DNA of 64,000 nucleotides, taken from the NCBI RefSeq assembly GCF_000429545.1, contig NZ_AUCB01000016.1, positions 1-64,000 of the forward strand, given 5' to 3'. Positions 36,722-46,652 of this stretch are shown here, piece by piece. The DNA is from Arenibacter certesii DSM 19833. GTDB lineage: Bacteria; Bacteroidota; Bacteroidia; Flavobacteriales; Flavobacteriaceae. How positions within the stretch are numbered: position 1 is the first letter of the stretch; each line of letters starts with the position of its first letter. The translations under genes were made by a program, and so were the position numbers. Under the pieces are notes generated by a model. That model ran no database searches. It was not told the origin of the DNA and saw only the letters and a program-made list of their open reading frames with translations.

Positions 36722-37717
36722 ATGAAAGATATATTAAATAAGCTGATCAACCATGACGTACTTTCCAAAGAGGCAGCAAAACAGGTATTGGTCAACATAG
36801 CAAAAGGAGATTATAACACCAGTCAGATTGCAGCTTTCCTAACGGTATATATGATGCGAAGTGTCACCATTGAAGAATTGGAAGGATTTAGGGATGCCCT
36901 ACTAGAACTGTGTTTGGCAGTAGACCTGTCACAATACAACCCAGTGGACCTATGTGGTACTGGAGGGGATGGAAAAGACACCTTCAATATCTCTACACTT
37001 GCAAGTTTTGTAACTGCAGGAGCTGGTGTTCATGTAACAAAACATGGCAATTACGGTATTTCCTCTAAATGTGGGAGTAGTAATGTAATGGAATTTTTAG
37101 GTATTAAATTTAGTAACGACCCTGGATTCTTGGAAAAATGTTTAGCAGAAAGTGGGATTTGCGTGCTGCATGCCCCCTTATTCCACCCCGCCATGAAAAA
37201 CGTAGCCCCCATCCGGAAAGAGTTAGCAGTCAAAACTTTTTTCAATATGTTGGGCCCCATGGTTAATCCCGCTTTTCCAAAAAATCAAATGGTAGGGGTA
37301 TTCAATTTAGAACTCGCCAGAATGTACGGTTACCTTTATCAAAAGACGGACAAAAACTTCACCATATTACACGCCTTGGACGGATATGATGAAATTTCCT
37401 TGACCTGTAATACCAAGACCATTACCAATACCACTGAGACCATGCTAAAGCCTGCAGATTTTGGGGTAGATATGATCTCCCCTTCCGAAATTGTGGGTGG
37501 CGACAGCATTGAAGATTCGGCACAAGTTTTTATGGATGTACTTAGTGGCAAAGGAACCTCAGCACAGAATAATGTAGTCTGCGCCAACGCTGGCATCGCA
37601 ATTGCCACTGTGAAAAGAATTAGTCCAAAGGAAGGATTTGAGCTAGCCAAGGAATCCCTGATTAGTGGTAAAGGGCTGCAAGTACTTAAAAAACTACAAA
37701 CCCTTAGTAGTAATTAA
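36722..37717 (+). CDS. trpD: Anthranilate phosphoribosyltransferase
   Basis: A 331-residue enzyme that joins anthranilate to PRPP. The PRPP site is clear in LCGTGGDGKDTFNISTLASF (about 80) and HGNYGISSKCGSSNVMEFLG. The N-terminal helical domain reads LNKLINHDVLSKEAAKQVL. Length is standard (about 330-345). It follows the GTAGTGA repeat block by 85 bases. Confidence 0.97.
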   Translation: MKDILNKLINHDVLSKEAAKQVLVNIAKGDYNTSQIAAFLTVYMMRSVTIEELEGFRDALLELCLAVDLSQYNPVDLCGTGGDGKDTFNISTLASFVTAGAGVHVTKHGNYGISSKCGSSNVMEFLGIKFSNDPGFLEKCLAESGICVLHAPLFHPAMKNVAPIRKELAVKTFFNMLGPMVNPAFPKNQMVGVFNLELARMYGYLYQKTDKNFTILHALDGYDEISLTCNTKTITNTTETMLKPADFGVDMISPSEIVGGDSIEDSAQVFMDVLSGKGTSAQNNVVCANAGIAIATVKRISPKEGFELAKESLISGKGLQVLKKLQTLSSN

Positions 37718-37749
37718 AAAAAAATTCCTCCTTCAATTAAAATATAAAC

Positions 37750-38535
37750 ATGAACATACTGGATAAAATAGTTATAGATAAGAGAAAAGAGGTGGAACTA
37801 AAGAAATCCATTGTTCCCATATCACAGTTGGAAGCTTCCATTTTATTCGAAAAAACTACCAGTTCCCTGGTACATAAACTTAGGAATAGCAATAGTGGCA
37901 TCATTGCAGAACACAAACGAAGATCCCCGTCCAAAGCGGTAATCAATCAAAACAATAGTGTTTTCGATGTGGCCATAGGATACGAAAATGCAGGAGCTTG
38001 CGGGATGTCCGTTTTAACCGATGGTAAATATTTCGGTGGATCTATGGACGATCTTTTGCTGGCCAGGGCCTCTGTAAAATTACCATTGCTTCGCAAGGAA
38101 TTTGTTATAGATGAATATCAGATATTAGAAGCCAAGGCCTATGGTGCTGATGTTATTCTCTTGATCGCCGCTATTCTAACAAGAGCTGAGATTAAAGCCC
38201 TCTCCCAATTTGCACAAAGTCTAAAACTAGAGGTGCTATTAGAGGTGCACAATGAAGAAGAGCTACAGAAATCCAAAATGCCCAGCTTAGACCTCCTAGG
38301 GGTTAATAACAGGAATCTAAAAACATTTACGGTAAGCTTAGAAACCAGTAAAACCCTTTCTACACTTATCCCAAATGATTTTGTAAAGGTTTCCGAAAGC
38401 GGTATCAGTTCTGTAGAGGCCATAAAAGAACTTCAGCCCTATGGATTTGAAGGGTTTTTAATAGGAGAGAATTTTATGAAAACCGATAATCCTGGTGAAA
38501 GTGCATCCCAATTCATAAAACAGGTAACCTCATGA
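37750..38535 (+). CDS. trpC: Indole-3-glycerol phosphate synthase
   Basis: A 261-residue TIM-barrel enzyme forming indole-3-glycerol phosphate from CdRP. It shows IIAEHKRRSPSKAVI (catalytic Lys), SVLTDGKYFGGS, LLRKEFVIDEYQILEA, LLEVHNEEEL and GVNNRNLKTF, which are standard active-site segments. It is a single-function protein, not fused to TrpF as in enterobacteria. Its stop overlaps the trpF ATG by 4 bases (ATGA), indicating translational coupling. Confidence 0.97.
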   Translation: MNILDKIVIDKRKEVELKKSIVPISQLEASILFEKTTSSLVHKLRNSNSGIIAEHKRRSPSKAVINQNNSVFDVAIGYENAGACGMSVLTDGKYFGGSMDDLLLARASVKLPLLRKEFVIDEYQILEAKAYGADVILLIAAILTRAEIKALSQFAQSLKLEVLLEVHNEEELQKSKMPSLDLLGVNNRNLKTFTVSLETSKTLSTLIPNDFVKVSESGISSVEAIKELQPYGFEGFLIGENFMKTDNPGESASQFIKQVTS

Positions 38536-39188
38536 AACTAAAAGTGTGTGGCATGAAATACCCAGATAATATGTTGGAAGTAGCCAGCCTACAGCCGGAT
38601 TATCTTGGATTTATTTTTTGGGAACCCTCAACCCGGTTCTTTAATTCCACCCTTGCCAATATTCCAAAAAACATTAAAAAGGTAGGTGTTTTTGTGGATG
38701 CACCCGTAAAGGAAATCATAGAGAAAATAAGAAAATACAGTTTACAGGCAGTTCAGCTCCATGGGAAGGAGAGCCCTGAATTTTGCAGTGAACTGAGACA
38801 AACCTGTAAAGCAACATTAGACGACGCGGAAAAGAAACTAGAAATCATTAAAGTTTTTTCCATCAAGGATAATTTTGATTTTAGTGTATTGGAAGCCTAT
38901 GAGGAGGTGTGTGATTATTTTTTGTTCGACACCAAAGGAAAATTACCAGGTGGTAATGGTTATGCATTTAGTTGGAAAATCTTAAAAGAATACCCTTCCA
39001 AAAAGCCCTACTTTTTAAGCGGGGGAATTGGAATAGAAGAAACAGGTAAAATAATAGACTTTCTACAAAGGCCGGAATCCAAATACTGCTACGCTATAGA
39101 TGTAAACAGTAAGTTTGAAGCAGAACCGGGATTAAAAGAAGTGGAAAAATTAAAGGAATTTAAAAAAAGATTAGTGAGTATTGAGTAG
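38532..39188 (+). CDS. trpF: Phosphoribosylanthranilate isomerase
   Basis: A 218-residue TIM-barrel isomerase. The catalytic Cys is in LKVCGMKYPDNML (Cys7 by convention) and the catalytic Asp/phosphate site in FDTKGKLPGGNGYAFSW and FLSGGIGIEETGKI. The last codons (LVSIE and stop) lie inside a GAGTAGTG-type repeat whose inverted copy follows. It overlaps trpC by 4 bases. Confidence 0.95.
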   Translation: MKLKVCGMKYPDNMLEVASLQPDYLGFIFWEPSTRFFNSTLANIPKNIKKVGVFVDAPVKEIIEKIRKYSLQAVQLHGKESPEFCSELRQTCKATLDDAEKKLEIIKVFSIKDNFDFSVLEAYEEVCDYFLFDTKGKLPGGNGYAFSWKILKEYPSKKPYFLSGGIGIEETGKIIDFLQRPESKYCYAIDVNSKFEAEPGLKEVEKLKEFKKRLVSIE

Positions 39189-39232
39189 TGCCTATCGAGA
39201 TTTTCACTACTCCATACCCACTACTCAATACT
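39177..39232 (+). repeat. Inverted repeat of the GTAGTGA family
   Basis: AGTATTGAGTAGTG (39177-39190) and its exact complement CACTACTCAATACT (39219-39232) are 14-base arms around a 28-base loop. The left arm includes the trpF stop codon. Further related copies (cactact, actcaatact) stand at about 39205 and 39237. It could form a hairpin in trp mRNA between trpF and trpB. Confidence 0.85.
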
Positions 39233-39254
39233 TTGTACTCAATACTGAAAAAAC

Positions 39255-40436
39255 ATGAATTATAACGTAGACGAAAAAGGATATTACGGTGAGTTTGGTG
39301 GAGCATTTATTCCGGAGATGCTTTATCCCAATGTAGAGAATCTAAGGCAGCAGTATTTAAAGGTGATGGAAGAACCTTCCTTTAAAGCCGAGTTTGACCT
39401 ATTGCTGAAGAACTATGTAGGTAGACCTTCTCCTTTATATTTCGCTAAGCGCCTTTCGGAAAAATACAATACCAAAATATATCTAAAGCGTGAAGATCTT
39501 AACCATACCGGGGCCCATAAGGTTAACAATACCATAGGGCAGATCCTTATGGCAAAGCGACTGGGCAAGACTAGAATTATTGCAGAGACCGGTGCCGGAC
39601 AGCATGGTGTGGCCACTGCCACCGTTTGCGCCCTAATGGGAATGGAATGCATTGTTTATATGGGTGAGATTGATATTGCCCGTCAGGCTCCAAACGTGGC
39701 TAGAATGAAAATGTTGGGTGCCGAGGTACGACCTGCACTTTCTGGAAGTAGAACCTTAAAGGATGCTACCAATGAAGCAATTAGAGATTGGATCAATAAT
39801 CCTGTAGATACCCATTATATTATAGGTTCTGCCATTGGCCCCCATCCCTACCCCGATATGGTCACTAGATTCCAGTCCATTATTTCTGAAGAGATAAAGT
39901 GGCAGCTGAAGGAACAAGAAGGCAAGCAGAATCCAGATTATGTAGTGGCCTGTGTTGGTGGTGGCAGTAATGCCGCCGGAACCTTCTATCATTTCCTACA
40001 CGAAGAAGAAGTGGGGATTATTGCGGTAGAAGCTGCTGGTAAGGGAGTAGATAGTGGCGAAAGTGCTGCTACATCAGTTTTAGGGAAAGAAGGAATTATC
40101 CATGGCTGCAAAACGCTTTTAATGCAGACCCCAGATGGGCAGATTACCGAACCCTACTCTATTTCAGCTGGGTTAGATTACCCTGGTGTTGGACCAATGC
40201 ATGCCCACCTGTACAAAACGGGAAGGGCAGAATTTATTCCGGTAACCGACGATGCTGCTATGGAAGCGGGAATGGAACTATCCAAATTGGAAGGTATTAT
40301 TCCGGCTATAGAATCGTCGCACGCATTTGCCATATTAAAAACTAGAGCCTTCAAACCTAATGACGTCGTGGTAATTAACCTATCTGGCCGTGGGGATAAA
40401 GATTTAAGCACCTATATAAAATACTTTGAGCTATAA
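39255..40436 (+). CDS. trpB: Tryptophan synthase subunit beta
   Basis: A 393-residue PLP enzyme that condenses indole with serine. The Schiff-base Lys lies in [15 protein letters not shown] (about 87), with [17 protein letters not shown] and the PLP-phosphate loop [10 protein letters not shown] near 235. Length and the opening [17 protein letters not shown] are typical of TrpB1, the form partnered with TrpA. trpA follows 51 bases later. Confidence 0.98.
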   Translation: MNYNVDEKGYYGEFGGAFIPEMLYPNVENLRQQYLKVMEEPSFKAEFDLLLKNYVGRPSPLYFAKRLSEKYNTKIYLKREDLNHTGAHKVNNTIGQILMAKRLGKTRIIAETGAGQHGVATATVCALMGMECIVYMGEIDIARQAPNVARMKMLGAEVRPALSGSRTLKDATNEAIRDWINNPVDTHYIIGSAIGPHPYPDMVTRFQSIISEEIKWQLKEQEGKQNPDYVVACVGGGSNAAGTFYHFLHEEEVGIIAVEAAGKGVDSGESAATSVLGKEGIIHGCKTLLMQTPDGQITEPYSISAGLDYPGVGPMHAHLYKTGRAEFIPVTDDAAMEAGMELSKLEGIIPAIESSHAFAILKTRAFKPNDVVVINLSGRGDKDLSTYIKYFEL

Positions 40437-40487
40437 GCAAAAGATATGATTCCCGCTTTTGTTGGGATCCCTAAACATACTTTTAGA

Positions 40488-41255
40488 ATGAACAGAATAC
40501 ATCAAAAATTACAATCGGATAAAAAATTATTCTCCATATATTTTACGGCTGGCTATCCGAATTTAAACGATACCGTTAAAATAATCCAGGCTCTGGAAAG
40601 TAATGGAGTAGATATGATAGAGATTGGGTTGCCCTTTAGCGATCCCTTAGCAGACGGTCCTACCATTCAGGCAAGCTCTACCCAAGCCTTAAAAAACGGA
40701 ATGACTACCGCCATTTTGTTTGAACAATTAAAGGATATAAGATCATCGGTAAGCATTCCCTTAGTCATTATGGGGTATTTCAACCCCATCTTACAATATG
40801 GCGTAGAAGCGTTTTGCAAAAAATGTGAGGAAGTAGGTATAGACGGACTCATTTTACCCGATTTACCACTAGATGTATATCAGGAGCGGTATGAGGCTAT
40901 TTTTAAAAAATACGGATTGATAAATATTTTCCTGATTACTCCACAAACCAGTGATGACCGTATTGCACAAATAGATGCTGCATCAGAAGGATTTATTTAC
41001 ATGGTGAGTTCTGCCAGTGTTACCGGTTCTTCAGATGGCTTTGGCACCGTTCAGGAGTCTTATTTTCAGAGAATTGAGAAGATGGGATTAAAATCGCTGC
41101 AAATCATTGGGTTTGGAATTAGTAATTCCGAGACCTTCCAGCAGGCTACTAAATGGGCAAAAGGCGCCATAATAGGATCGGCATTTATAAAATATATTAC
41201 TAAAAATGGTACTGATACGATTGGAGATTTCGTCAAGCAAATCATTAAATCATAA
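40488..41255 (+). CDS. trpA: Tryptophan synthase subunit alpha
   Basis: A 255-residue TIM-barrel lyase that releases indole into the TrpB tunnel. I start it at the ATG at 40488 (MNRIHQKLQSDKKLF); the frame is open to an earlier ATG at 40446, but its 14 extra residues (MIPAFVGIPKHTFR) are not typical. The catalytic Glu is in DMIEIGLPFSDPLADGP and the catalytic Asp in IDGLILPDLPLD. GFGISNSETFQ near the end binds phosphate. Confidence 0.95.
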   Translation: MNRIHQKLQSDKKLFSIYFTAGYPNLNDTVKIIQALESNGVDMIEIGLPFSDPLADGPTIQASSTQALKNGMTTAILFEQLKDIRSSVSIPLVIMGYFNPILQYGVEAFCKKCEEVGIDGLILPDLPLDVYQERYEAIFKKYGLINIFLITPQTSDDRIAQIDAASEGFIYMVSSASVTGSSDGFGTVQESYFQRIEKMGLKSLQIIGFGISNSETFQQATKWAKGAIIGSAFIKYITKNGTDTIGDFVKQIIKS

Positions 41256-41257
41256 AG

Positions 41258-41476
41258 GTGAAAGAACTCCTTAATAATTGGAAAATTATAGCACTCTTAT
41301 GCCTTACCCTAGGTTTGGCACCCTACTTCCCAGAGCCGCATTTGTTGGGTAAACTTACGTGGGTCTGGGGTGGCGCCAAGGGTATGCAGCCAATGGATTG
41401 GTTTGATTTGATACTTCATGGATTCCCCTTTCTTTTATTTTTTAGGTTACTGCTCGTAAAAATCTTAAAAACATAA
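41258..41476 (+). CDS. Small membrane protein downstream of trpA
   Basis: A 72-residue protein starting at GTG, only 2 bases after the trpA stop, so it is very likely part of the trp operon. Two hydrophobic stretches appear at about 8-22 (WKIIALLCLTLGLAP) and 48-68 (FDLILHGFPFLLFFRLLLVK). Between them lies FPEPHLLGKLTWVWGGAKGM. Similar short proteins occur in Bacteroidota, without known function. The placement may be chance or may indicate membrane or transport work linked to Trp. Confidence 0.7.
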   Translation: MKELLNNWKIIALLCLTLGLAPYFPEPHLLGKLTWVWGGAKGMQPMDWFDLILHGFPFLLFFRLLLVKILKT

Positions 41477-41730
41477 CTTCATCATCACGACTATTAGAGG
41501 GTTGCGGAATTCCCTCATTGCTGCATTAACTTTTAGAATAAACGGCATACTGCTGCCTCAAAATTATATACTGACCCTGCCTGTAATTTAACTACTAGAC
41601 AGATTGAATATCCAAAATTAACAGCTACCTTTAATATAGTAAACCACTAGCTAATAAGCCCTTAATACCTTAGAAAAGTAATTGTCCCCTTTATAAGAAG
41701 AGTATCCTGAATGTCATTTAAACCGATGTC

Positions 41731-42138
41731 ATGAGATCAATTCTTTTACTTCTAGCATTACTACTGGTCAATTCCCAAATAGCAGGTCAGACCAAAGAAT
41801 TCTCCAAAGACTATTTTTTACAAAAAAGCAAAAAACAAAACACCACCGGCTGGATTTTATTAGGCGGAGGAACTGCAATGGTCATAGGCGGGATAACGGC
41901 ATTCAATTCTAGCTGGGATAGTGGCTCCAATAGTTCTGCTGATATAGGTGGTGTTTTTGTGTTGGTAGGAATCCTAGCCGATGGAGCTAGCATACCATAT
42001 TTTATCAGCGCAGCTAATAATAAGAAAACAGCAATGTCCATTACATTTGATTATAAACCTATTTATTTACCTGGGGAAAGCTTAGTTGCCACCAAGCCAT
42101 ACTCTATAGTTTCACTGAAAATAAAACTTGACCGTTAA
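41731..42138 (+). CDS. Hypothetical exported membrane protein
   Basis: A 135-residue protein with a signal peptide (about 1-20, MRSILLLLALLLVNSQIAGQ) and two further hydrophobic stretches, about 40-58 (TGWILLGGGTAMVIGGITAF) and 72-95 (GGVFVLVGILADGASIPYF). The soluble tail reads MSITFDYKPIYLPGESLVAT. Short proteins of this form are frequent in Flavobacteriia with no assigned function. It stands alone, about 250 bases after the trp operon. Confidence 0.7.
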   Translation: MRSILLLLALLLVNSQIAGQTKEFSKDYFLQKSKKQNTTGWILLGGGTAMVIGGITAFNSSWDSGSNSSADIGGVFVLVGILADGASIPYFISAANNKKTAMSITFDYKPIYLPGESLVATKPYSIVSLKIKLDR

Positions 42139-42232
42139 CAATCCTCCAAATCATTCTTTTTAGTATTCAGTTAACTGATTGTACTCTGTTCCTTTAGTAA
42201 ATTCAGGAATCCATAAGGGTATGGAATGAAAA

Positions 42233-42943
42233 TTAAAAAAACTCTCGATACTGCAAAACCCTGAAATCTATGGTAGTGAATTCGGGGTTTTTTGCTTTCA
42301 TACCTTTATAAGCTGCCATACTTCCTACTGCTCTATTGGCTGCCCCAGAGGGCGCCGTAAGCGAAACAGTCCTAATTACCCTAGCTGTTTCCGAAGTAGC
42401 GCATAGAGGTAGGTCGGTTTGGGGTAGTACAAATTCATGAATACGAGGGATTTCATCAGACAGCAACTTTAATTTAACCCCATATTCTTTTATATACTTT
42501 CTAAAAAAATACTCAGGTCCATTTTTACTATTTCCACCAGTAAACAACAAGGTATCAATTTTAGGATAATCATGTAAATACCCGAACATATCTCTCAATT
42601 CAATATTCTGCAATCCAAGATCCGAGGCGTCTATTTTTACTCGCTCAGCACTATTTACAATATCACAAATACCAATACGGTATTCCCGTAAAAAATCTTT
42701 TCGCTGTTGCACTGCCAATTCAGTATTTTCAAATGCGAGCCCCAGTCCAAACATCTGGTCCAATATTGGCCATAATTGACCATCCCTGCTGCCATAACAG
42801 AAATCGACATCTCCTTCCTTTAAATCGCCAATGGTAAACCTTGGTGGAGGCAGGGTTCCAACGATAAGCTTAGTAGCCTCTGGAAACAGGAAAGGTTCAT
42901 AGGGATGGGTATGAATAAATATTTTAGGTGTCAAATTAATCAT
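42233..42943 (-). CDS. Uracil-DNA glycosylase superfamily protein
   Basis: A 236-residue protein of the UDG superfamily (MUG/TDG-like). The active-site region reads ATKLIVGTLPPPRFTIGDLK followed by FCYGSRDGQLWPILDQMFGL, and the C-terminal part has a short LTAPSGAAN motif, corresponding to the second UDG motif. This branch may remove uracil or mismatched T, but specificity cannot be stated, and a canonical catalytic Asp or Asn is not obvious to me. It stands alone upstream (map-wise left) of pyc and is probably a DNA-repair enzyme. Confidence 0.75.
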   Translation of the reverse strand: MINLTPKIFIHTHPYEPFLFPEATKLIVGTLPPPRFTIGDLKEGDVDFCYGSRDGQLWPILDQMFGLGLAFENTELAVQQRKDFLREYRIGICDIVNSAERVKIDASDLGLQNIELRDMFGYLHDYPKIDTLLFTGGNSKNGPEYFFRKYIKEYGVKLKLLSDEIPRIHEFVLPQTDLPLCATSETARVIRTVSLTAPSGAANRAVGSMAAYKGMKAKNPEFTTIDFRVLQYREFF

Positions 42944-42992
42944 TCAATGGTAAAAAAGGAGCTCTATAATTTTATATAATTTACAATGAAAA

Positions 42993-45900
42993 TTATTTTA
43001 AAACAAGTACCAGATCCTCCGAATTAACTAAAGTACCCCCATTTAATTGTATCCTATCTACCACCCCTTCTTGGGTAGCAGTTACGGTGGTTTCCATTTT
43101 CATAGCTTCTATCACAAACAGTGGTTGATTTTTTTTCACTTCCTGATTTTTCTTTACCAGCACGCTAGATAGCATTCCCTGTAATGGAGCTCCTATCTGT
43201 TTTACATCGGCAGGGTCTACTTTTACATTTTCAATCTTATTAACTTTAACAGACTTGTCTTTGATCATTACATTCCGTAATTGTCCATTGACTTTAAAGT
43301 AGGTACTCACATTTCCCGAATCGTCCGGTTCCCCTCTTAACATTAGTGAAACTAAAATGTTCTTGCCCCTATCTAATTCTACAATAATCTCCTCCCCCAC
43401 TTCCATCCCATAAAGGAAATTCTTGGTGGGGATATTCATGACATTACCATACTTTATATGGTTATTATAGGCATCGGTAAAAACTTTTGGATACAATTTA
43501 TAGGAAAGAAAATCTGTTATTAATAGTTCACGCCCCATCCCAACATTAAATTCGCTTTTAAAAGCTTCAAATTCAGCCTCAAAATCGATCGCTTCCAAAT
43601 GAGCATTGGGTCTATCTGTATAAGCCTGCTGGTCTTTAAGGACCATTTTTTGTAATTTTTTTGGAAATCCTCCTACTGGTTGCCCTAGATCACCTTTAAA
43701 ATAACCAATTACAGATTGCGGAAAAGAAATTGTATCACCCTTTTCTAAGACATCTTTAACTGTTAGGTTATTGGCAATCATATATTGGGCCATATCACCT
43801 ACCACCTTAGAACTAGGGGTAACCTTAACGATATCTCCAAAAAGGGTATTTACTTCTCCGTACATTTTAGTGACTTCGGGAAACTTATCTTCTAAGCCCA
43901 AAGCTATTGCCTGTCCCTTGAGGTTAGAATATTGACCCCCTGGTATTTCATGCTGGTACACTTCCCCAGTCCCAGATTTCAATCCAGATTCAAAGGTATA
44001 ATAGTAATTTCGTACGGTTTCCCAATAATTTGAATATTCCGCCAGTTTACTGGTATCCAACTTATTTTCTCTCTCCTGAAAACGCAACATTTCTACAACG
44101 GAGTTAAAATTGGGTTGGGATGTAAGTCCCGATAGTCCGCCCAATGCCACATCAACTACATCTACCCCCGCTTCAATCGCTTTTAGGTACATTGCGGCCT
44201 GGGTAGAGGAGGTATCATGGGTATGCAGATGTATAGGAATATTGATTTCCGATTTTAAAGCAGATATCAATTCATAGGCAGCATAAGGCTTTAACAATCC
44301 GGCCATGTCCTTCACCCCTAAAATATGGGCACCAGCGTTTTCAATATCCTTTGCCAGTTGTACATAATACTTTAAATCGTACTTAGATTTTGAGGGATCT
44401 AGTATATCCCCAGTATAACAGATGGATCCTTCTGCTAAGCCTCCCGTCTTGGTTCTTACATATTCTATGCAGGGAGCGATGGATTTCATCCAGTTAAGGG
44501 AATCGAAAATCCTAAAAACATCTACCCCAGACTTCCAAGATTCCTCAACAAAACGCGCTATCATATTATCTGGATAGGCGGTATACCCTACTCCATTGGA
44601 GCCCCGTATCAGCATTTGCAATAGAATGTTGGGCATGGCTTTTCTTAGCAATTCTAATCGCTCCCACGGATTTTCTTGTAAAAACCGAAGACATACGTCA
44701 AAAGTAGCACCTCCCCAAACCTCCATACTGAATACCTCTGGGTGATTTTTAGCATACCCTTCAGCAACCTTCAACATATCAATGGTACGCATCCTTGTCG
44801 CCAATAGGCTTTGGTGGGCATCCCGCATCGTGGTATCGGTAAAATGAATCTTTTTTTCATTTTTAAGCCATTGTGAAAATTGATCTGGGCCCAATTCCGT
44901 CAAAAGATCTTTTGTTCCCTTAGGAAACCCCTCCATATTAGGAAAAGAAGGTACTATCGGTTTGGAAAACACATGGCCCTTATCCATTTTTTTTACGTCA
45001 GGATTCCCGTTTACAATAACCTCTCCTAGAAACTCCAGCAACTTATTGGCCCTGTTCCTAGGTTCCACAAATTGGAATAACTCCGGTGCATTATTAATAA
45101 AGTTTACTGTTACCTTCCCCTCTCTAAAAGTGGGGTGTTTTAAGATATTATCCAAAAACGCCATATTGGTCTTTACCCCCCTAACACGGAATTCTGCCAA
45201 GGCCCTTCTCATTTTACGGCAAGACCCGTCCAACGTTCTACTTAGCGCAGATACCTTTACTAGCATGGAATCGAAGAATGGAGAAATAACCACTCCTTGG
45301 TAAATACTACCCGCATCTAATCGGATACCCAAACCAGAGGCACTACGGTAGGTAGTTACCACCCCATAATCTGGTTTAAAGTCATTGGCAGGATCTTCGG
45401 TAGTTATTCTACATTGTAAGGCATACCCCGTAACTATAATGGCGGCCTGATCTTGAATTTTGATTTGTTTGTCCGATAATCGATATCCGCCCGCTATAAA
45501 TAATTGTGCCTTTACCAAATCTATATTGGTAATCATTTCGGTTACCGTATGCTCTACCTGTATCCTCGGGTTTACCTCAATAAAATAGATGCTGCCATCG
45601 TCATCTACCAAAAATTCTACGGTACCAATATTGTTATAGTCTACCGCTTTACAGATAGCAATGGCATATTTGTATAAATTATCCTTGGTATCTTGCGGCA
45701 GCCCTATTGATGGAGCAAACTCTATTACCTTTTGATATCTCCTCTGCACAGAACAGTCTCTCTCGTACAAATGCACCATGTTTCCATGGGTATCTGCAAC
45801 AATTTGAATCTCTATATGCTTGGGGTTCTCCACATATTTCTCTAGGAATACCGTATCATCACCAAATGCATTTAAAGATTCCCGTTTCGCCTCGGGAAAC

Positions 45901-46445
45901 CCTTTTCTAAGTTCTTCTTCGGTACGAATAACGCGCATACCTCTTCCCCCACCACCAGAGGCAGCTTTCAGCATTAAGGGATACCCAATTATTTTAGCTT
46001 CGGATAATGCCACCGCAACATCCACTAAATCCTTATCACTGCTTCTTATGATGGGAACCCCATTGGCGACTGCAACTTCCTTTGCTGTGATCTTATCGCC
46101 TAAAGCTTTTAGCACCGATACTTTTGGACCAACAAAAATAATTCCATTGTCCTCACATTTTTGTGCAAATTTTGGGTTCTCAGATAAAAACCCATATCCG
46201 GGATGAATAGCATCTACTCCATTATCCTTAGCAATCTTAATTAAAGCATCCATATCCAAATAAGGCTTTAACGGCTCATTATCGCCTCCTATCTGATAAC
46301 TTTCATCCGCCTTATATCGATGTAGGGAATACCGGTCCTCATAGGTATAAATCCCAACAGTTTTAATCCCAATTTCTACACATGCTCGAAAAACACGAAT
46401 GGCGATCTCTCCCCTATTTGCTACTAATACTTTTTTTATTTTCAA
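42993..46445 (-). CDS. pyc: Pyruvate carboxylase
   Basis: An 1150-residue enzyme that carboxylates pyruvate to oxaloacetate. The domains in order are: biotin carboxylase (1-460, opening KKVLVANRGEIAIRVFRACV, ATP-grasp MLKAASGGGGRGMRVI), carboxyltransferase (about 530-830, HFTDTTMRDAHQSLLATRMR), a middle allosteric domain, and the C-terminal BCCP (about 1075-1150) with the biotinyl Lys in FVIEAMKMETTVTATQEG. The single-chain, four-domain form is typical of Bacteroidota. The birA gene in this window should modify that Lys. A promoter lies at 46493-46523. Confidence 0.98.
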   Translation of the reverse strand: MKIKKVLVANRGEIAIRVFRACVEIGIKTVGIYTYEDRYSLHRYKADESYQIGGDNEPLKPYLDMDALIKIAKDNGVDAIHPGYGFLSENPKFAQKCEDNGIIFVGPKVSVLKALGDKITAKEVAVANGVPIIRSSDKDLVDVAVALSEAKIIGYPLMLKAASGGGGRGMRVIRTEEELRKGFPEAKRESLNAFGDDTVFLEKYVENPKHIEIQIVADTHGNMVHLYERDCSVQRRYQKVIEFAPSIGLPQDTKDNLYKYAIAICKAVDYNNIGTVEFLVDDDGSIYFIEVNPRIQVEHTVTEMITNIDLVKAQLFIAGGYRLSDKQIKIQDQAAIIVTGYALQCRITTEDPANDFKPDYGVVTTYRSASGLGIRLDAGSIYQGVVISPFFDSMLVKVSALSRTLDGSCRKMRRALAEFRVRGVKTNMAFLDNILKHPTFREGKVTVNFINNAPELFQFVEPRNRANKLLEFLGEVIVNGNPDVKKMDKGHVFSKPIVPSFPNMEGFPKGTKDLLTELGPDQFSQWLKNEKKIHFTDTTMRDAHQSLLATRMRTIDMLKVAEGYAKNHPEVFSMEVWGGATFDVCLRFLQENPWERLELLRKAMPNILLQMLIRGSNGVGYTAYPDNMIARFVEESWKSGVDVFRIFDSLNWMKSIAPCIEYVRTKTGGLAEGSICYTGDILDPSKSKYDLKYYVQLAKDIENAGAHILGVKDMAGLLKPYAAYELISALKSEINIPIHLHTHDTSSTQAAMYLKAIEAGVDVVDVALGGLSGLTSQPNFNSVVEMLRFQERENKLDTSKLAEYSNYWETVRNYYYTFESGLKSGTGEVYQHEIPGGQYSNLKGQAIALGLEDKFPEVTKMYGEVNTLFGDIVKVTPSSKVVGDMAQYMIANNLTVKDVLEKGDTISFPQSVIGYFKGDLGQPVGGFPKKLQKMVLKDQQAYTDRPNAHLEAIDFEAEFEAFKSEFNVGMGRELLITDFLSYKLYPKVFTDAYNNHIKYGNVMNIPTKNFLYGMEVGEEIIVELDRGKNILVSLMLRGEPDDSGNVSTYFKVNGQLRNVMIKDKSVKVNKIENVKVDPADVKQIGAPLQGMLSSVLVKKNQEVKKNQPLFVIEAMKMETTVTATQEGVVDRIQLNGGTLVNSEDLVLVLK

Positions 46446-46492
46446 CGCTATAGTTTTTTAGAGATGTTGGTTTCAACAAGTCGGTTGTCTCA

Positions 46493-46523
46493 CAAACTTA
46501 GCACTTTAGGTCTAGCATGACAA
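46493..46523 (-). promoter_or_regulatory. Putative promoter of pyc
   Basis: On the minus strand TTG (46523-46521), a 20-base spacer and TAAGTTTG (46500-46493) match the Bacteroidota consensus. The expected leader is about 40 bases. Confidence 0.6.
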
Positions 46524-46652
46524 CACATAAAGTAGTTATGTTTAAAGAAAATTGTTGTAAAACAATAGGAAACCGCAAGATAAGGTCATACCTTAAAACT
46601 TTGAATAACCCAATTAATAATATATTTTTAGGGCAACTAAAATTGGAAAGTA

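Noticed and set aside
40446-40487. Longer trpA start adding 14 residues
   Set aside because: TrpA proteins begin near MNRI(H)QKL; the extra segment is not conserved in style. A coupling function of the upstream ATG cannot be fully excluded.
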